Assembly (NCBI GenBank): GCA_031292525.1
Contig: JARLGY010000047.1
Span: 62,001 to 126,000 of the forward strand
DNA length: 64,000 bases
DNA from: Flavipsychrobacter sp.
GTDB taxonomy: Bacteria > Bacteroidota > Bacteroidia > Chitinophagales > Chitinophagaceae
Reading direction: 5' to 3'
Shown here: positions 63,819 through 64,000 of the stretch, one piece after another
Layout of the letters: each line of letters starts with the position of its first letter
Numbering within the stretch: the stretch's first letter is position 1
Notes under the pieces: generated by a model
Database searches by the model: none
The model's input: only the letters and a program-made list of their open reading frames with translations
What the model was told of the DNA's origin: nothing
Made by a program: the position numbers and the translations under genes

Positions 63819-64000
63819 AATCGATCGAGATCATCTCTATTCCTGTTACCGACCAGGAAAAAGCAAAGGCGTTTTATGTAGACCAGCTGGGGTTTTCTAT
63901 AATAAATGAGGCACCGTTTGATAGCGGGCAGAAGTGGATACAATTGGGGCTGCCAGGCACGCAAACTACTATTACGTTGGTAAATTGGTTCAAGGATATG
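63815..64000 (+). CDS. VOC/glyoxalase-family protein, 3' partial
   Basis: 62 codons are visible to the window end: 'IISIPVTDQEKAKAFYVDQLGF' type start and 'KWIQLGLPG', the first beta-alpha-beta-beta-beta module of a vicinal-oxygen-chelate protein. ATGA overlap with the ArsR gene, so third gene of the operon. Could be a glyoxalase or a resistance-type enzyme. Confidence 0.85.
   Translation, partial: MKSIEIISIPVTDQEKAKAFYVDQLGFSIINEAPFDSGQKWIQLGLPGTQTTITLVNWFKDM

Noticed and set aside
1-64000. tRNA, rRNA, CRISPR arrays, prophage or intact IS
   Set aside because: I looked in the larger gaps on both strands and saw no cloverleaf, conserved rRNA sequence, regularly spaced repeat, transposase or integrase. 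A covariance-model scan would be decisive for small RNAs.

Overview
The window looks like chromosomal DNA of a Bacteroidota bacterium, most likely a member of the Chitinophagaceae or a close relative. Four things point there: type IX secretion (T9SS) sorting domains at the C-termini of two large secreted proteins, a Reg_prop/Y_Y_Y one-piece sensor kinase, an OMP-b-brl receptor with a CarboxypepD_reg domain, and repeated TAnnTTTG -7 promoter elements with no convincing Shine-Dalgarno sites. GC content is moderate. I see no rRNA, tRNA, CRISPR array, intact insertion sequence or prophage.

Layout. 1-4.1 kb: 3' part of a giant adhesin-like protein with a type B T9SS signal. 4.1-5.9 kb (minus): DNA alkylation-repair operon, AraC-methyltransferase / free-standing Ada zinc domain / AlkB. 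5.9-8.5 kb: GT-C membrane protein, YhcH-family protein and a small membrane protein. 8.5-12 kb: ilvE, a DMT exporter and a divergent MocR regulator. 12-16.8 kb: secreted or lipid-anchored proteins (trypsin-like protease, beta-propeller T9SS protein, haem-motif lipoprotein). 17-21.8 kb (minus): compact glycan module of a GT-C protein, WecE-like aminotransferase, GNAT and polyprenyl-type GT2, bracketed by a 19-nt inverted repeat. 22.8-26.3 kb: smc. 26.8-32.2 kb: receptor, YkgJ-like, hydrolase, DnaJ-like and small proteins. 32.5-42.3 kb (minus): signalling block with a LuxR-type regulator and its propeller kinase, then three kinases without an output domain. 42.7-44.9 kb: hppA. 45-46.1 kb: ECF sigma/anti-sigma pair. 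46.2-50.9 kb: SanA-like, AsmA-like, a leader region, a small membrane protein and a hotdog-like protein. 50.9-55.1 kb: RNA methyltransferase, recN, rlmI. 55.2-59.8 kb: secreted repeat protein, secA, 2TM protein. 59.8-64 kb: TPR hybrid kinase, DinB-like protein and an ArsR-controlled operon (SRPBCC-ArsR-VOC, cut by the window end).

The most unusual stretch is 49.58-49.94 kb. Two successive units each contain a short ORF with a shared Lys-Gln-(Thr)-Ile-Lys-Cys stretch, then an exact copy of the 3' arm of a terminator, and 38-39 nt later a strong intrinsic terminator. This is the geometry of leader-peptide transcription attenuation, in tandem, ahead of a small membrane-protein gene. The second leader carries a cluster of Cys codons placed where a stalled ribosome would free the antiterminator arm. 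A second clear regulatory signal is at 63.0 kb, where two palindromes sandwich a perfect -7 element ahead of the ArsR operon.
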